DNA of 48,875 nucleotides from an uncultured Ectothiorhodospiraceae bacterium (GTDB lineage: Bacteria > Pseudomonadota > Gammaproteobacteria > S012-40), in NCBI GenBank assembly GCA_945787715.1, contig CALZJE010000016.1, positions 1 through 48,875 on the forward strand. Direction: 5' to 3'. The position numbers and the translations under genes are program-made. Positions 1 through 8,469 of the stretch are shown in pieces. How positions within the stretch are numbered: position 1 is the stretch's first letter; the number at the start of each line of letters is the position of its first letter. Under the pieces are notes generated by a model, which saw only the letters and a list, made by a program, of their open reading frames with translations, searched no databases and was not told where the DNA came from.

Positions 1-1011
1 AGCGTCTGTTTTTCTATTTTTTCTGACCTGAAGTTTCTGCTTGAAGTAATCTTTCTTTTTAACAATAATTACTGCTAAAAGAATTAAAAACACACATGCA
101 GCGATTAGGATCTCTTTTTGATCTTGCAATAATGTTAGATTTTCCAGAGAAGTTCCGCTGTTTCTATTACCTATATCTTTCGTTGTTGAGGAAGTTATAA
201 TATTTTTGTCTTGAATTTTATCAGCCGTATCATTGAAGATGCTTTTAGTACTTAACAGAAGCTCTTCTTCTATCGTTTGGATTTTTTCTCTTAATAACTC
301 GTTTTCTGATCCGAGTTCAGATGCAAATTGGCGAACACTTTCAAGTTCTAGTTTTCGACTTTCCATATCTTCCTGTGCGATTAATGCATTATTGGTATTA
401 GCTTGTAATAGAGGAAGGTCTTTATTTTTTAAGGAATGATTGGTTAAAGCCTGCCATTCATTATGGAAATTTTTAGTGATTTCCTCGATACTCAGGATTC
501 GTAAAGCGGAATTCTCGGTTCTTTTAGTGATGAGTGACAAAAGCGCATCAGCTATTCTTATACTGCTATTTTCTTTTAGTGCTTGAGCAATTACTGATTG
601 TTTTTTTGTTTTTGAAATCGCTGCAGGAGTGAGTAATATATTGTATGTTTTGGTCAAGCTGCCTTTAGGCCACGTGACATGAATCAAGAGGGCAATGGAA
701 AGTTCTTTAATGGGTTCTTGGGAGGCAACAAAAACTGCAGGACTCTCATCGTCGTTCTGATAAATGTGAAATTTAAACTTTTGTAATATTTCGGGGCGTT
801 CCATTCCGCGTTTAGCAAACTGCTCTTGCGAGGCAATTTGAATTGTTGTGTTTTTAAGTTCTTCTTTGCGGTAAGAAGGAATAGTGATCTCTGCGCGGAA
901 TGGTTTCGCAAAACCAGAGTAGACTTTGATTTCCCCAAAACCAAGTGCTAATACCGATTGGTTTAATATAAGTAGGCTGAAAAATGAGCAGTATGTGATT
1001 ATTTTTTTCAT
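1..1011 (-). CDS. FimV-like envelope protein, N-terminal 337 residues (cut by window edge)
   Basis: The frame is open from an ATG at 1011 to the window edge, so the C-terminus lies outside. A signal peptide (about residues 1-22) is followed by LGFGEIKVYSGFAKPFRAEI and, at about 97-129, SQEPIKELSIALLIHVTWP. Both match the FimV/TspA N-terminal domain, which binds peptidoglycan-associated partners and supports type IV pili and polar organisation in pseudomonads. A coiled-coil stretch (about 213-253) and one membrane helix (about 299-317, before KKK) follow, the usual FimV order of periplasmic domain, linker, membrane segment and cytoplasmic part. An AGG lies just upstream of the ATG. FimV proteins are normally 600-1000 residues, so much is missing. 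The family call is fairly secure; whether this is the housekeeping FimV or a smaller paralogue cannot be decided here. Confidence 0.75.
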   Translation of the reverse strand, partial: MKKIITYCSFFSLLILNQSVLALGFGEIKVYSGFAKPFRAEITIPSYRKEELKNTTIQIASQEQFAKRGMERPEILQKFKFHIYQNDDESPAVFVASQEPIKELSIALLIHVTWPKGSLTKTYNILLTPAAISKTKKQSVIAQALKENSSIRIADALLSLITKRTENSALRILSIEEITKNFHNEWQALTNHSLKNKDLPLLQANTNNALIAQEDMESRKLELESVRQFASELGSENELLREKIQTIEEELLLSTKSIFNDTADKIQDKNIITSSTTKDIGNRNSGTSLENLTLLQDQKEILIAACVFLILLAVIIVKKKDYFKQKLQVRKNRKTDA

Positions 1012-1246
1012 AACCTAAACTTTATCTCTTATCTTTATTTTCTGTTTCTATTTAGTTTTCCCAAGTGCAATGGTATTTAGCTATTTTTTCGAAAATTATT
1101 AGCGTACTAAAATACAATTAAAAATGTATGCCAATTGCTATACAAAATACGAACTTAATTCGCTTATTGATGAAATATCCGGGTTAACTATAATTTATTG
1201 AATGTGTCTATAGGGTTGAGCGTATTGTGATCAACTCTGGAAAAGC

Positions 1247-2860
1247 TCATATCTTGACACCATACCCCGGTATTTTTTGGATATCTATTTCGTCAATTTG
1301 TTCACTGGATAGGAACTTTTCGGCGTATTTCAGGTAGATTTTTTCGGAGACAAACAGGTCGAAAAGATCTCCATCAATATGAAAATCTAATTTCATGTTT
1401 CCTAAGATAGTTATTGCTGTCGATAAATTCATCGCTTTTTTATAGGGGCGGTCATCAGCAGTAAGCGCCTCAAAAATATCTGCGATGCACATGAGTCTGG
1501 CTTGAATCGATAATTCTCTCCCGTTTATTCCATTAGGGTAGCCTTTGCCGTCCATACGCTCATGATGATTGCCCGCTATTTCAGGAACATTTTTTAGATG
1601 TTTTGGGAACGGTAAGGAGCTAAGCATGCTTTGGCTCATGACAATGTGATGATTGACGATCTTTCTCTCTTCGTCATTCAGTGTACCTTTGGCGATGCAC
1701 AAATTGAGCAATTCATCGTCATTTAGCAATTTACATTTTTTACCCTTTGCATCTTGCCAGCTGTATTCAGCAATTCGTTTCAGATTCTCTCGCGCTTCCT
1801 CACCCATAAATTCACTACCTTTATTCGCCTGAGCAATAAAGGTAAAATCTTGATCGAGCTGATCTAAAAATGACTGATACGTTTGTTCAGCAGATTTAAT
1901 AAATTCGGTGTCAGCTGACTCCAATTTGACTTTGAGTAGACGAATTTCTGCCTCTTTTTTTAATATTTCTATGCGCTCAGCAACTAGAGAAATTCGATCA
2001 TTAATTGTCTCTAGCTTGGTTGCTTTATCAACAACATGAACAGGTGTCGTGATTTTTCCACAATCGTGTAGCAGGGCTGCTATATTGAGTTCGTATAAAT
2101 CTTGTTCGTTGAATTTCACGTTTTTAAAAGCAGGTTGATCGCATTCGTTGATAGCGTTGGCTATTAGGGAAGCGATTTCCGGCACTCGGCGGCAATGACC
2201 GCCCGTGTAAGGCGATTTATCATCAATCGCACTGGCTATCACCTCAATAAATCGCTCTAAGAGTTCTTTCAGATTGCCAATGAGTTGATAGTTGGTAAGT
2301 GTGATCGCCGCCTGTGAAGCTAATGATTCTGCCATTTTTTGATCACGATATGAAAACGGCACAACTTCCGCCGTGCTTTTATTTTTGGCGTTAATTAATT
2401 GCAAGACACCGATAATTTCATCCTCATGATTACGCATAGGTATTGTAAGAAATGATTTTGATCGATAATTATTTTCTTTGTCGTAGATTTTTGTTCCTTG
2501 GAAATTAAATCCTTCAACTGAATATGCATCGGCAATATTGGTTGTTTGCCCTGTCACTGCGGTGTAAGCAGATACGTTTTGTAAGTTGGCTTCACCATCT
2601 TCTTTAATTAAAGGTATTGGCGGTAAATTAATAGCTTGCTTGCTTGTCCCGCCCATGGCCAGACCCATAGAATCTGTTTGTAAAATTTCAAAATGAAGCT
2701 GTTTATCTTTTACTAAATATAAAGTGCCTGCGTCTGCGGAAGTTATATCCTTAGCCCCTTCCAGGATTTTTTCGAGCAGTAACAGTGAATTTCGCTCTTT
2801 AGAAAGAGAGATACCAATTGAAGTGAGCTTTTCAATTTGTTTGATTATTTCTGCTGTCAT
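1247..2860 (-). CDS. GAF / HD-GYP domain c-di-GMP phosphodiesterase
   Basis: A cytoplasmic 537-residue signalling protein. Residues about 15-190 form a GAF domain, and residues about 205-520 an HD-GYP domain that should hydrolyse cyclic di-GMP. The metal and catalytic motifs are visible: GGHCRRV (220-226), LLHDCGKI with H265-D266, HH at 404-405, HHERMDGKGYP (432-442). Between the HD motif and the following helix there is an insertion of roughly 110 residues (about 283-392), mostly charged helix, where ordinary HD-GYP domains have about a dozen residues. There is no receiver domain, so the GAF domain is the likely sensory input. It lies downstream of apaG, separated by a terminator, so it is probably transcribed on its own. 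It counterbalances the WspR cyclase encoded at 13.5 kb in the same window. Confidence 0.88.
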   Translation of the reverse strand: MTAEIIKQIEKLTSIGISLSKERNSLLLLEKILEGAKDITSADAGTLYLVKDKQLHFEILQTDSMGLAMGGTSKQAINLPPIPLIKEDGEANLQNVSAYTAVTGQTTNIADAYSVEGFNFQGTKIYDKENNYRSKSFLTIPMRNHEDEIIGVLQLINAKNKSTAEVVPFSYRDQKMAESLASQAAITLTNYQLIGNLKELLERFIEVIASAIDDKSPYTGGHCRRVPEIASLIANAINECDQPAFKNVKFNEQDLYELNIAALLHDCGKITTPVHVVDKATKLETINDRISLVAERIEILKKEAEIRLLKVKLESADTEFIKSAEQTYQSFLDQLDQDFTFIAQANKGSEFMGEEARENLKRIAEYSWQDAKGKKCKLLNDDELLNLCIAKGTLNDEERKIVNHHIVMSQSMLSSLPFPKHLKNVPEIAGNHHERMDGKGYPNGINGRELSIQARLMCIADIFEALTADDRPYKKAMNLSTAITILGNMKLDFHIDGDLFDLFVSEKIYLKYAEKFLSSEQIDEIDIQKIPGYGVKI

Positions 2861-2896
2861 TGACTTAGGGACCGCTGATGGACTGCTGGATTGTTT

Positions 2897-2952
2897 AACC
2901 TAAAAAAAGCAGTTGGTCGTGGAAATAGAACGTCTAACTGCTTTCCTGGGTT
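2897..2952 (-). terminator. Rho-independent terminator of the tal-pgl-glk-apaG operon
   Basis: On the minus strand a 9-bp stem AAAGCAGTT/AACTGCTTT (2936-2944 with 2906-2914) closes a 21-nt loop. An outer AACC/GGTT pairing (2897-2900 with 2949-2952) flanks it. The stem runs directly into a T-tract on the minus strand (the A-run at 2902-2908 on the plus strand). It sits about 75 nt past the apaG stop and before the HD-GYP start, the expected place for the end of the sugar-phosphate operon. Confidence 0.75.
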
Positions 2953-3025
2953 AAAGATATACGAGGTTATCGGGAGTGAGAGGGTGCAACTTAAGTGTTA
3001 GTGTTCAATGAATAAAAATGAATAC

Positions 3026-3409
3026 TTAATGTAGTGCGTGGGGTTTACTTAACGTGAATGTGGGAATGTGTGCGTCAAATTCGTTCTGATCGTCGGCCAA
3101 CATGGTGTAGCAACCACTCATGCTACCAACAGGGGTATCTAAAATTGTCCCACTGGTGTATTGAAAGCTTTCACCGGGTCTGAGATGGGGTTGTTCACCA
3201 ATAACACCAAGTCCTCTCACCTCATGAACCTTACCGTGTGCATCAGTAATTATCCAGTGTCGACTGATGAGCTTTGCAGGCATGTTGCCATCATTATGAA
3301 TAGTAATTGTGTAAGCGAATACAAACCGATCTTCTGATGGTTCAGATTGCTCTTGAATAAAGCTAGTTTCAACTTTAACGTTTATTTTATAAATTGCGTC
3401 AGGATTCAT
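3026..3409 (-). CDS. apaG: ApaG domain protein
   Basis: This is a 127-residue ApaG protein, a fibronectin-III-like fold historically linked to Co/Mg resistance and often encoded with apaH or ksgA. Recognisable segments are FAYTITIHNDGNMPAKLISR, HWIITDAHGKVHEV, LGVIGEQPHLRPGESFQYTSG and GSMSGCYTM. The start at 3409 is chosen because the family begins with such a short lead, the length equals the usual 125 or so, and its ATG overlaps the glk stop as ATGA, indicating translational coupling. A longer in-frame start at 3454 would lie inside glk and add 15 unrelated residues. It is the last gene of the tal-pgl-glk-apaG unit. The family is clear; its biochemical role remains poorly defined. Confidence 0.93.
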   Translation of the reverse strand: MNPDAIYKINVKVETSFIQEQSEPSEDRFVFAYTITIHNDGNMPAKLISRHWIITDAHGKVHEVRGLGVIGEQPHLRPGESFQYTSGTILDTPVGSMSGCYTMLADDQNEFDAHIPTFTLSKPHALH

Positions 3410-4401
3410 AATAGTTTTCCGCAAGCATAATGTGTGGCACCAATTAACCCACATGCCTGGTTCTTTATAATTTTAACCGGTATATTTTGAGTTAACGTTT
3501 GCATTCTTCCTTTATCATTAAAAGCGTTAATAAATCCATTGTCATTAACTGCGGAGAGATTTTTTGCTGCAATTCCGCCGGCGACATAGACTCCACCATG
3601 TGCTAAACAGGCTAATGCTAAATTGCCTGCTTGTGCACCATATATCTTCATAAATAGTGACATGGCTTGGCATGCCACTGAATTGCTTTGTTCTTCAGCA
3701 GTCATTGAAATTTCAGCAGCGATGTCTTGAGCGCGCAATATTTTTTGGATGTTAATGTCATTTCTTGTTCGATTTTTATCTACCAAGAATTCGAAAATAT
3801 TGATTAAGCCTTGTCCTGATAATACACGTTCATAGGATACATGTGAATACTGTGTTTTTAATTGCTTCAGCAGTGCCATTTCGATTTCGCTGTTAGCAGC
3901 AAAATCAACATGACCTCCTTCAGTGCAAAGAACATCGTAGCGCTGTCCATTATAGACCATAATTGCTTGTCCCAAACCGGTGCCTGCTCCGATTACCGCT
4001 TTTACAGCATTCAGCGAATTTTGCCCTTCTTGGAGCGTGACAAAGTCTTCTGGTAGAAGGTGTTCAATGGCATAACCAATTGCTTCAAAATCATTAATGA
4101 GAGAAACCGTTTTTATCTCTAATTGTGATTCCAAGTTCGAAGAGTTGATAATCCAAGGTAGGTTAGTAATGTTAGCTTCAGAATAATTTTCGCTATGCTT
4201 TACCGGGCCGGCAACTGCGAAGCATGCACTATCAATTGTTACTTTATTTGTCAGAAATGCTTGTAGCACATCGGTAAAAGACGAGTGTTCTTGGCTTGAG
4301 AATATTTCAGTTCTTAGCGTCTTAATCATTCCATCGGATAAGTGAGAAAGTTGAAGTTGGGTTTTTGTTCCCCCAACATCAGCGGATAATATTGTGACCA
4401 T
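3406..4401 (-). CDS. glk: Glucokinase (proteobacterial Glk family)
   Basis: Phosphorylates glucose to glucose-6-phosphate in the cytoplasm. The 331-residue length fits the family (about 320). The N-terminal phosphate loop LSADVGGTKTQLQL, the sugar-binding stretch AVAGPVK...NLPW, VIGAGTGLGQA, the signature TEGGHVDFA and ERVLSGQGL are all present, as is the C-terminal GGVYVAGGIAAKN. It lies 57 nt after pgl and overlaps apaG by four bases. Together with pgl and tal it feeds glucose into the oxidative pentose-phosphate or Entner-Doudoroff route. No zwf or edd gene is in the window. Confidence 0.95.
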   Translation of the reverse strand: MVTILSADVGGTKTQLQLSHLSDGMIKTLRTEIFSSQEHSSFTDVLQAFLTNKVTIDSACFAVAGPVKHSENYSEANITNLPWIINSSNLESQLEIKTVSLINDFEAIGYAIEHLLPEDFVTLQEGQNSLNAVKAVIGAGTGLGQAIMVYNGQRYDVLCTEGGHVDFAANSEIEMALLKQLKTQYSHVSYERVLSGQGLINIFEFLVDKNRTRNDINIQKILRAQDIAAEISMTAEEQSNSVACQAMSLFMKIYGAQAGNLALACLAHGGVYVAGGIAAKNLSAVNDNGFINAFNDKGRMQTLTQNIPVKIIKNQACGLIGATHYACGKLL

Positions 4402-4458
4402 TTTGTATTTTTTATTCTGTTTAGGCAGTGTTAAATGTAAAGCAGATTCATCAACAGA

Positions 4459-5187
4459 TCAAATAAACATTGCAGCGGGACGGTCAACTAACCAACGCAT
4501 TTTGTGTTGAGGATCTACTCGTTGAATTGGATAGTTTGGTTCTGGCTTATCCCATTCGATGAGAGATTTAACAATGTCTGATTTTGTAACATTATCACTA
4601 AGTAGTACGATATGTTTTGCACGGTTAATAATTGGGAGGGTAAGACTTATGCGCCAACTTTCTATCTTGTCAATATAGACTGATGCGCAATCACGGTCTT
4701 GTACTGAAAGTATATCAGTGTCAGGAAATAATGAGGCAGTGTGTCCATCGGTTCCTAAACCTAATAAAATCATATCGAAAACTGAATGGTTTTCTACTTT
4801 CGGTAGGCTGTTTGATAGTGTTTCGGCGTATTGTGTTGCTGCCTCTTCGGCAGATTCAAGTGCTGTATTTACCGGGTGAACGTTTTCCGTTGGGCAGGTG
4901 ATGGAGTCTAGTATAGACGTCTTAGCCATTTTGTAGTTACTTTCATCACTATCATGAGTAACGAATCTTTCATCCCCAAAATAGAAATGGACATTTTGCC
5001 AGTTAACCCTTTTATTGTAGGGTTCTGTTGCCAATAATTGATATAATTTCTTTGGGGTTGAACCACCCGACAGTGCAATGTGAAATGAGCCATGGTCTGA
5101 AACAGCAGCTTCATAACATTCTATGAAATATTCCGCTGCTGCTTCATAAAGAGACTGGTTAGTATCAAAAATTTCAGGTTTAATCAT
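4459..5187 (-). CDS. pgl: 6-phosphogluconolactonase
   Basis: A 242-residue DevB/SOL-type lactonase that hydrolyses 6-phosphoglucono-delta-lactone to 6-phosphogluconate. Diagnostic segments are IALSGGSTPKKLYQLL near residue 40, VHFYFGDERFV, SNYKMAKTSIL, and LLGLGTDGHTASLFPDT, which contains the catalytic histidine region. The length matches the family. The gene sits 54 nt downstream of tal and 57 nt upstream of glk on the same strand, so all three probably share a transcript. Confidence 0.95.
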   Translation of the reverse strand: MIKPEIFDTNQSLYEAAAEYFIECYEAAVSDHGSFHIALSGGSTPKKLYQLLATEPYNKRVNWQNVHFYFGDERFVTHDSDESNYKMAKTSILDSITCPTENVHPVNTALESAEEAATQYAETLSNSLPKVENHSVFDMILLGLGTDGHTASLFPDTDILSVQDRDCASVYIDKIESWRISLTLPIINRAKHIVLLSDNVTKSDIVKSLIEWDKPEPNYPIQRVDPQHKMRWLVDRPAAMFI

Positions 5188-5241
5188 TAAAGTATAATCC
5201 GTAGATGAAGAGATAACCTGGATATTTCTGAACTATCCAAG

Positions 5242-6384
5242 TTAAGCAACGCTTTCATTTGGTGGTGCATTTTTCAAAGATTGCATCTTATCATCAATTG
5301 CTTCGATAAGGTTTAAAAATGATTTTTCAAAAATAGCGACACCCTCCTCTTCAAGTTCATTCATTGCGGATTGAACATTAACTCCAAGAGCGTTAAGTTG
5401 AGAAAAGTCTTTTTCAGCTTCATCTAAACCAGTTGCCAATGTTTTCTCGCACGTTCCATGGTCTTTAAATGCTTGAGCAGTTGCTGGCGGAATAGTGTTA
5501 ACTGTATTTTCACCAATCAAATTGTCAATATAAAGTACGTCGCTATATGCCGCATTTTTTGTGCCGGTGCTAGCCCATAGTAGTCGTTGAGCATTGGCTC
5601 CGGCTTGTTTTAGTTCTTTAAAGGTTTCGTGTCCAAATAACTCTAGTGAGGCTTTGAAAGCAAGTTTTGCGTTAGCTATACCAGTCTTACCTTTTAATTG
5701 TTCGGCTGCTCCATTATTACCGAGATCTTCGAGTCTGCTATCAAATTTTGAATCGACTCGACTGACGAAGAAACTCGCTACTGAATTGACATTATTGATA
5801 GGTAAGCCTCGCTGTTGGCGCGTAGCTATACCGTTAATATATGCTTGTGCAACCTCAAGATAGCGTTCTACAGAAAAAAGCAGAGTTGCATTAATGTTAA
5901 TGCCATCTGCAATTAACTGCTCAACAACAGGAATTCCTGCTTTCGTTGCGGGTATCTTAATCATTGCGTTAGGTCTGTCTAGCTTTAAAAACAGATCCCT
6001 TGCTTCCTTGATGCTTGCTTCAGTATCGTGTGCGAGATCAGGAGAAACTTCCAGACTTACATAACCATCTAGGCCGTTAGTTTTGTCATATACCGGCTTA
6101 AGTAGATCGGCCGCATTTTGCACATCTTCTATGGCTAGTTCGAAAAAAGCAGCACGGCTGTCAATATTGCTATTGTTTGCTAAAAGCGCTCGGATTCCTT
6201 CATCATAAGTGTTGCCACTCGTGATTGCTTTTTCAAAAATAGAGGGATTTGATGTAATACCTCTTAAATCATCTTCTGCAATCATTTTTTTTAGGTCACC
6301 ATTTTTAAGCATCGCACGGTGAATGTTGTCAAACCAAAAGCTTTGCCCGTATTTGGAAAGATGGTTTAATGGGGTTGTGTTCAT
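5242..6384 (-). CDS. tal: Transaldolase
   Basis: Transfers a dihydroxyacetone unit between sugar phosphates in the non-oxidative pentose-phosphate pathway. The 380-residue protein matches the roughly 370-residue subfamily found in actinobacteria and cyanobacteria, not the 317-residue TalB type: NHLSKYGQSFWFDNIHRAML at the start, GITSNPSIFEKAI, and the Schiff-base lysine region MIKIPATKAGIPVVEQLI followed by NINATLLFS. The ATG at 6384 is preferred over one at 6468 because GAGG lies 8-11 bases before it and homologues begin at this point. The longer version would add 28 Arg/Lys/Cys-rich residues read through a repeated operator-like sequence. It is the first gene of tal-pgl-glk-apaG. Confidence 0.94.
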   Translation of the reverse strand: MNTTPLNHLSKYGQSFWFDNIHRAMLKNGDLKKMIAEDDLRGITSNPSIFEKAITSGNTYDEGIRALLANNSNIDSRAAFFELAIEDVQNAADLLKPVYDKTNGLDGYVSLEVSPDLAHDTEASIKEARDLFLKLDRPNAMIKIPATKAGIPVVEQLIADGININATLLFSVERYLEVAQAYINGIATRQQRGLPINNVNSVASFFVSRVDSKFDSRLEDLGNNGAAEQLKGKTGIANAKLAFKASLELFGHETFKELKQAGANAQRLLWASTGTKNAAYSDVLYIDNLIGENTVNTIPPATAQAFKDHGTCEKTLATGLDEAEKDFSQLNALGVNVQSAMNELEEEGVAIFEKSFLNLIEAIDDKMQSLKNAPPNESVA

Positions 6385-6398
6385 AAGGTGCCTCTTCT

Positions 6399-6421
6399 TT
6401 GTATTACAACTTGTGTTACAA
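6399..6421 (-). promoter_or_regulatory. Tandem TTGTRTTACAA operator-like repeats before tal
   Basis: Two 11-bp units, TTGTATTACAA (6399-6409) and TTGTGTTACAA (6411-6421), are spaced by one base just upstream of the tal ribosome-binding site. Each has inverted TTGT/ACAA ends. Placement in the 5' leader of a central-carbon operon suggests a repressor site. HexR of pseudomonads also uses TTGT...ACAA half-sites, but with wider spacing, so that link is only a guess. Confidence 0.4.
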
Positions 6422-6519
6422 CGCTGTTTTTTAGGAGCGCTATTTTGTTGGTGAAGTATATTATGCATTAAGTATGCAAGTTTTTTGTTGGATAAATAGT
6501 ATCGTCGCTTGATTGCTGT

Positions 6520-6533
6520 ACTTTAACTAAAGT
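6520..6533. promoter_or_regulatory. Short palindrome ACTTTA-AC-TAAAGT upstream of tal
   Basis: This 14-nt inverted repeat with 6-bp arms and a 2-nt centre lies 136 bases upstream of the tal ATG, in the space between the lipoprotein gene and tal. It has the size of a dimeric repressor or activator site. No matching regulator is encoded in the window and a chance origin is possible in AT-rich DNA. Confidence 0.25.
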
Positions 6534-6681
6534 GCGTGACAATGTGATTGAAAATTAGCGAAGATATATATCTGAATTTTCCGCAGCAGGTATTCTATTC
6601 TCGGACAGCCTCCTTGGGCAATGCTCAGAGCTGATGGTTACATTAAAAATATTGAGTTATTGAGTTAATGGTAAGTTAGGC

Positions 6682-7038
6682 TTATTGTACTGCTGCAGAC
6701 CAATTAAAGCTATAAACGAGATTATTTTCGCCAAAACGCACTTCCAACATTTTAAACTTTGCATCATTCATGTTAGAAATTTTCCCTTTGCCATAGTAAT
6801 AAATGTAGCGCTTAAGAGAGGTGCCATCACCTTCTACAACCATTCCCTGACTGGTTGGTACACCCAGTTTTTCCTGAACCTGTATAGAGCTAGTTTCCCC
6901 TCGTTTAACCCAATCGTGGAAACCTTTGGGATCAAAATCGTGACCAAATTTTACAGCGCAGCCTTGTAATACTGAAAATAAAAGCAGGGATATTAAAACA
7001 ATGTGAGATTTTATTGTTATTTGATGTTTGGAGTTCAT
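6682..7038 (-). CDS. Small BamE/SmpA-like outer-membrane lipoprotein
   Basis: A 118-residue lipoprotein. The signal peptide ends in the lipobox LQGC (lipidated Cys about residue 27), and the next residues (AVKFG) lack the Asp that would retain it in the inner membrane. The rest resembles the SmpA/BamE-like fold seen in many small lipoproteins: an EKLGVPTSQGMV turn followed by strands YIYYYG and MLEVRFGENNLV. The start at 7038 is chosen because it gives a compact lipoprotein signal, while the ATG at 7056 adds only six residues and has no ribosome-binding site. True BamE usually sits beside fur or recN; that context is absent, so a specific role is not assigned. Confidence 0.65.
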   Translation of the reverse strand: MNSKHQITIKSHIVLISLLLFSVLQGCAVKFGHDFDPKGFHDWVKRGETSSIQVQEKLGVPTSQGMVVEGDGTSLKRYIYYYGKGKISNMNDAKFKMLEVRFGENNLVYSFNWSAAVQ

Positions 7039-7131
7039 TGAATAGCCTGTTTGCATTGTTGTTGATCAATATAATAGATTAATATGTTAGATATCACAAA
7101 GTTATAAATAGTTTCAAAATAGGTGTGTTGA

Positions 7132-8241
7132 ATGAGTAAACGGTTGGTTAAGGGTTTAGTTATAAGTAGTTTTTTAATCTTCTCATATTCTTTTTTTAAT
7201 GGGCCAATAGCGGCTGAACCAGAGCAAGAGAAAGCTTCTCCCGTCGCCATTGGATTTACAGAGTCAGTCATTCCATTAATTTCTGGGGAAAGCAAGCATC
7301 TATCCGTGATATCCGAAAATGATTCATCTGCACAGCAGCAGGATGAAACTAAATATGAGTGCCAATATGCCTGGGGAAATGAAGAAGTTGTACGTATTTT
7401 GCCCGGATGTAACGTTACTGCACAACATATAGGACGTGTAGGATTGCTTGTTCGCCCGCTTAAAGCATTAGCTGAGAGTCAGACCAGTCGTGAACTGGAA
7501 ATTCAAGTAAAACCAAAAATTATTGGGCGTTATGTTCATGGGAGTAGCTTGTCGCTCCAAGTGGAAAGTCATTTACATCAACAATGGTTTTTAATAAACG
7601 GCTTCGAAAGTAGTAAAATCTATCGTGCAGATTTTACGGGTGAGCTAGTGCCTGGAACTCGACTACGCATAATCACTGATAATGGCAGAGCTGGAAACTC
7701 TTGTGGGAATACCGTGCCCGAAACATTATCTCATTTGACGTGTTATTTTGGTGCAAATAGAGATGCAATTTTACTTGCCATTGATCGAAAAGGTAGCATG
7801 CCGTTCAACGTTAGTATGGTATTTCGACCAGTTATTGATTCACTAATTCGTGCAAATTTTAATAATACTGATCCAATCGCTAAAAACTTGACTATCGGGG
7901 AATCGGTTTCAGGCTTTGTTCTCGCGAACGAAATTGGCTCAAATAGTAAACATTACTTTTATTTTCCTGTTGATCAAAAAGAAGAAGACACTCGTATTCA
8001 AGTGAGATTGTTTGATTTTGATGAGGATATTCAGCTCAACGTAATGTGGATTGATGGTTATTGCATTCAAGATATGATTAAAAAAACGCCAGGGCAAGTG
8101 TTGTGTCGCCTACCAGCTAAGTTTATGGGGGACGTTACAATTGTTGTGGACGGAAATAATGGTGGTAGTGGACTATTCAATGGACCAGCTATTAAAAGTG
8201 GAGGTAGTTTTTATCGATTAGTTGCTGAATATGTTCCTTAG
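7132..8241 (+). CDS. Secreted protein of unknown function
   Basis: I do not recognise this 369-residue protein. It has a signal peptide (about residues 1-28, ending GPIAA) and no further membrane segment, so it should be periplasmic or exported. Cysteines are few and could form disulphides (CQYAWGN, PGCNV, SCGN...LTCYFG, YCIQDM, LCRLP). The second half contains two beta-rich stretches, one near 140-220 and one near 255-365 with HYFYFPVDQKEEDTRIQVRL, that faintly resemble pre-peptidase C-terminal (PPC-like) domains. The ATG has AGGTG upstream. It is divergent from the lipoprotein gene by 93 nt and precedes the Wsp-like operon by 228 nt on the same strand, so a link to that operon is possible but not shown. 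Confidence 0.6.
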   Translation: MSKRLVKGLVISSFLIFSYSFFNGPIAAEPEQEKASPVAIGFTESVIPLISGESKHLSVISENDSSAQQQDETKYECQYAWGNEEVVRILPGCNVTAQHIGRVGLLVRPLKALAESQTSRELEIQVKPKIIGRYVHGSSLSLQVESHLHQQWFLINGFESSKIYRADFTGELVPGTRLRIITDNGRAGNSCGNTVPETLSHLTCYFGANRDAILLAIDRKGSMPFNVSMVFRPVIDSLIRANFNNTDPIAKNLTIGESVSGFVLANEIGSNSKHYFYFPVDQKEEDTRIQVRLFDFDEDIQLNVMWIDGYCIQDMIKKTPGQVLCRLPAKFMGDVTIVVDGNNGGSGLFNGPAIKSGGSFYRLVAEYVP

Positions 8242-8395
8242 CATTTTTTGATTAAAAAGATTATTGTTGTTTGAAAATCTCCCGTAAGCATTTAATTTTT
8301 ATCTAGCTCCCTCCATTGATGCAAACAATCTAAGTTCCAACTGTTTTCAAAGCAATAAATAAAGATTTGTAAAAACCGAGCGCTAAAGTAAGGTA

Positions 8396-8423
8396 GATTC
8401 CCCACTAATATTAGCAGGGGATC
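8396..8423 (+). promoter_or_regulatory. Hairpin in the leader of the Wsp-like operon
   Basis: GATTCCCC pairs with GGGGATC around an inner self-complementary CTAATATTAG, giving a hairpin that ends 46 bases before the receptor ATG. There is no T-tract after it, so it is not an obvious terminator. It could be a regulatory leader element or a protein site. It does not match the c-di-GMP riboswitch consensus that I know. Confidence 0.35.
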
Positions 8424-8469
8424 ATGAGGCTATATCTTTCCTTTTCGAATTGGTAAGTAATTGTTACAT

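Noticed and set aside
7035-7295. Minus-strand frame covering the divergent promoter region before the secreted protein
   Set aside because: It overlaps the signal peptide of the plus-strand gene and has no plausible start signal or family pattern.
8396-8423. c-di-GMP riboswitch upstream of the Wsp operon
   Set aside because: A hairpin is present, but the GEMM core sequences I know are absent and the structure is too small.
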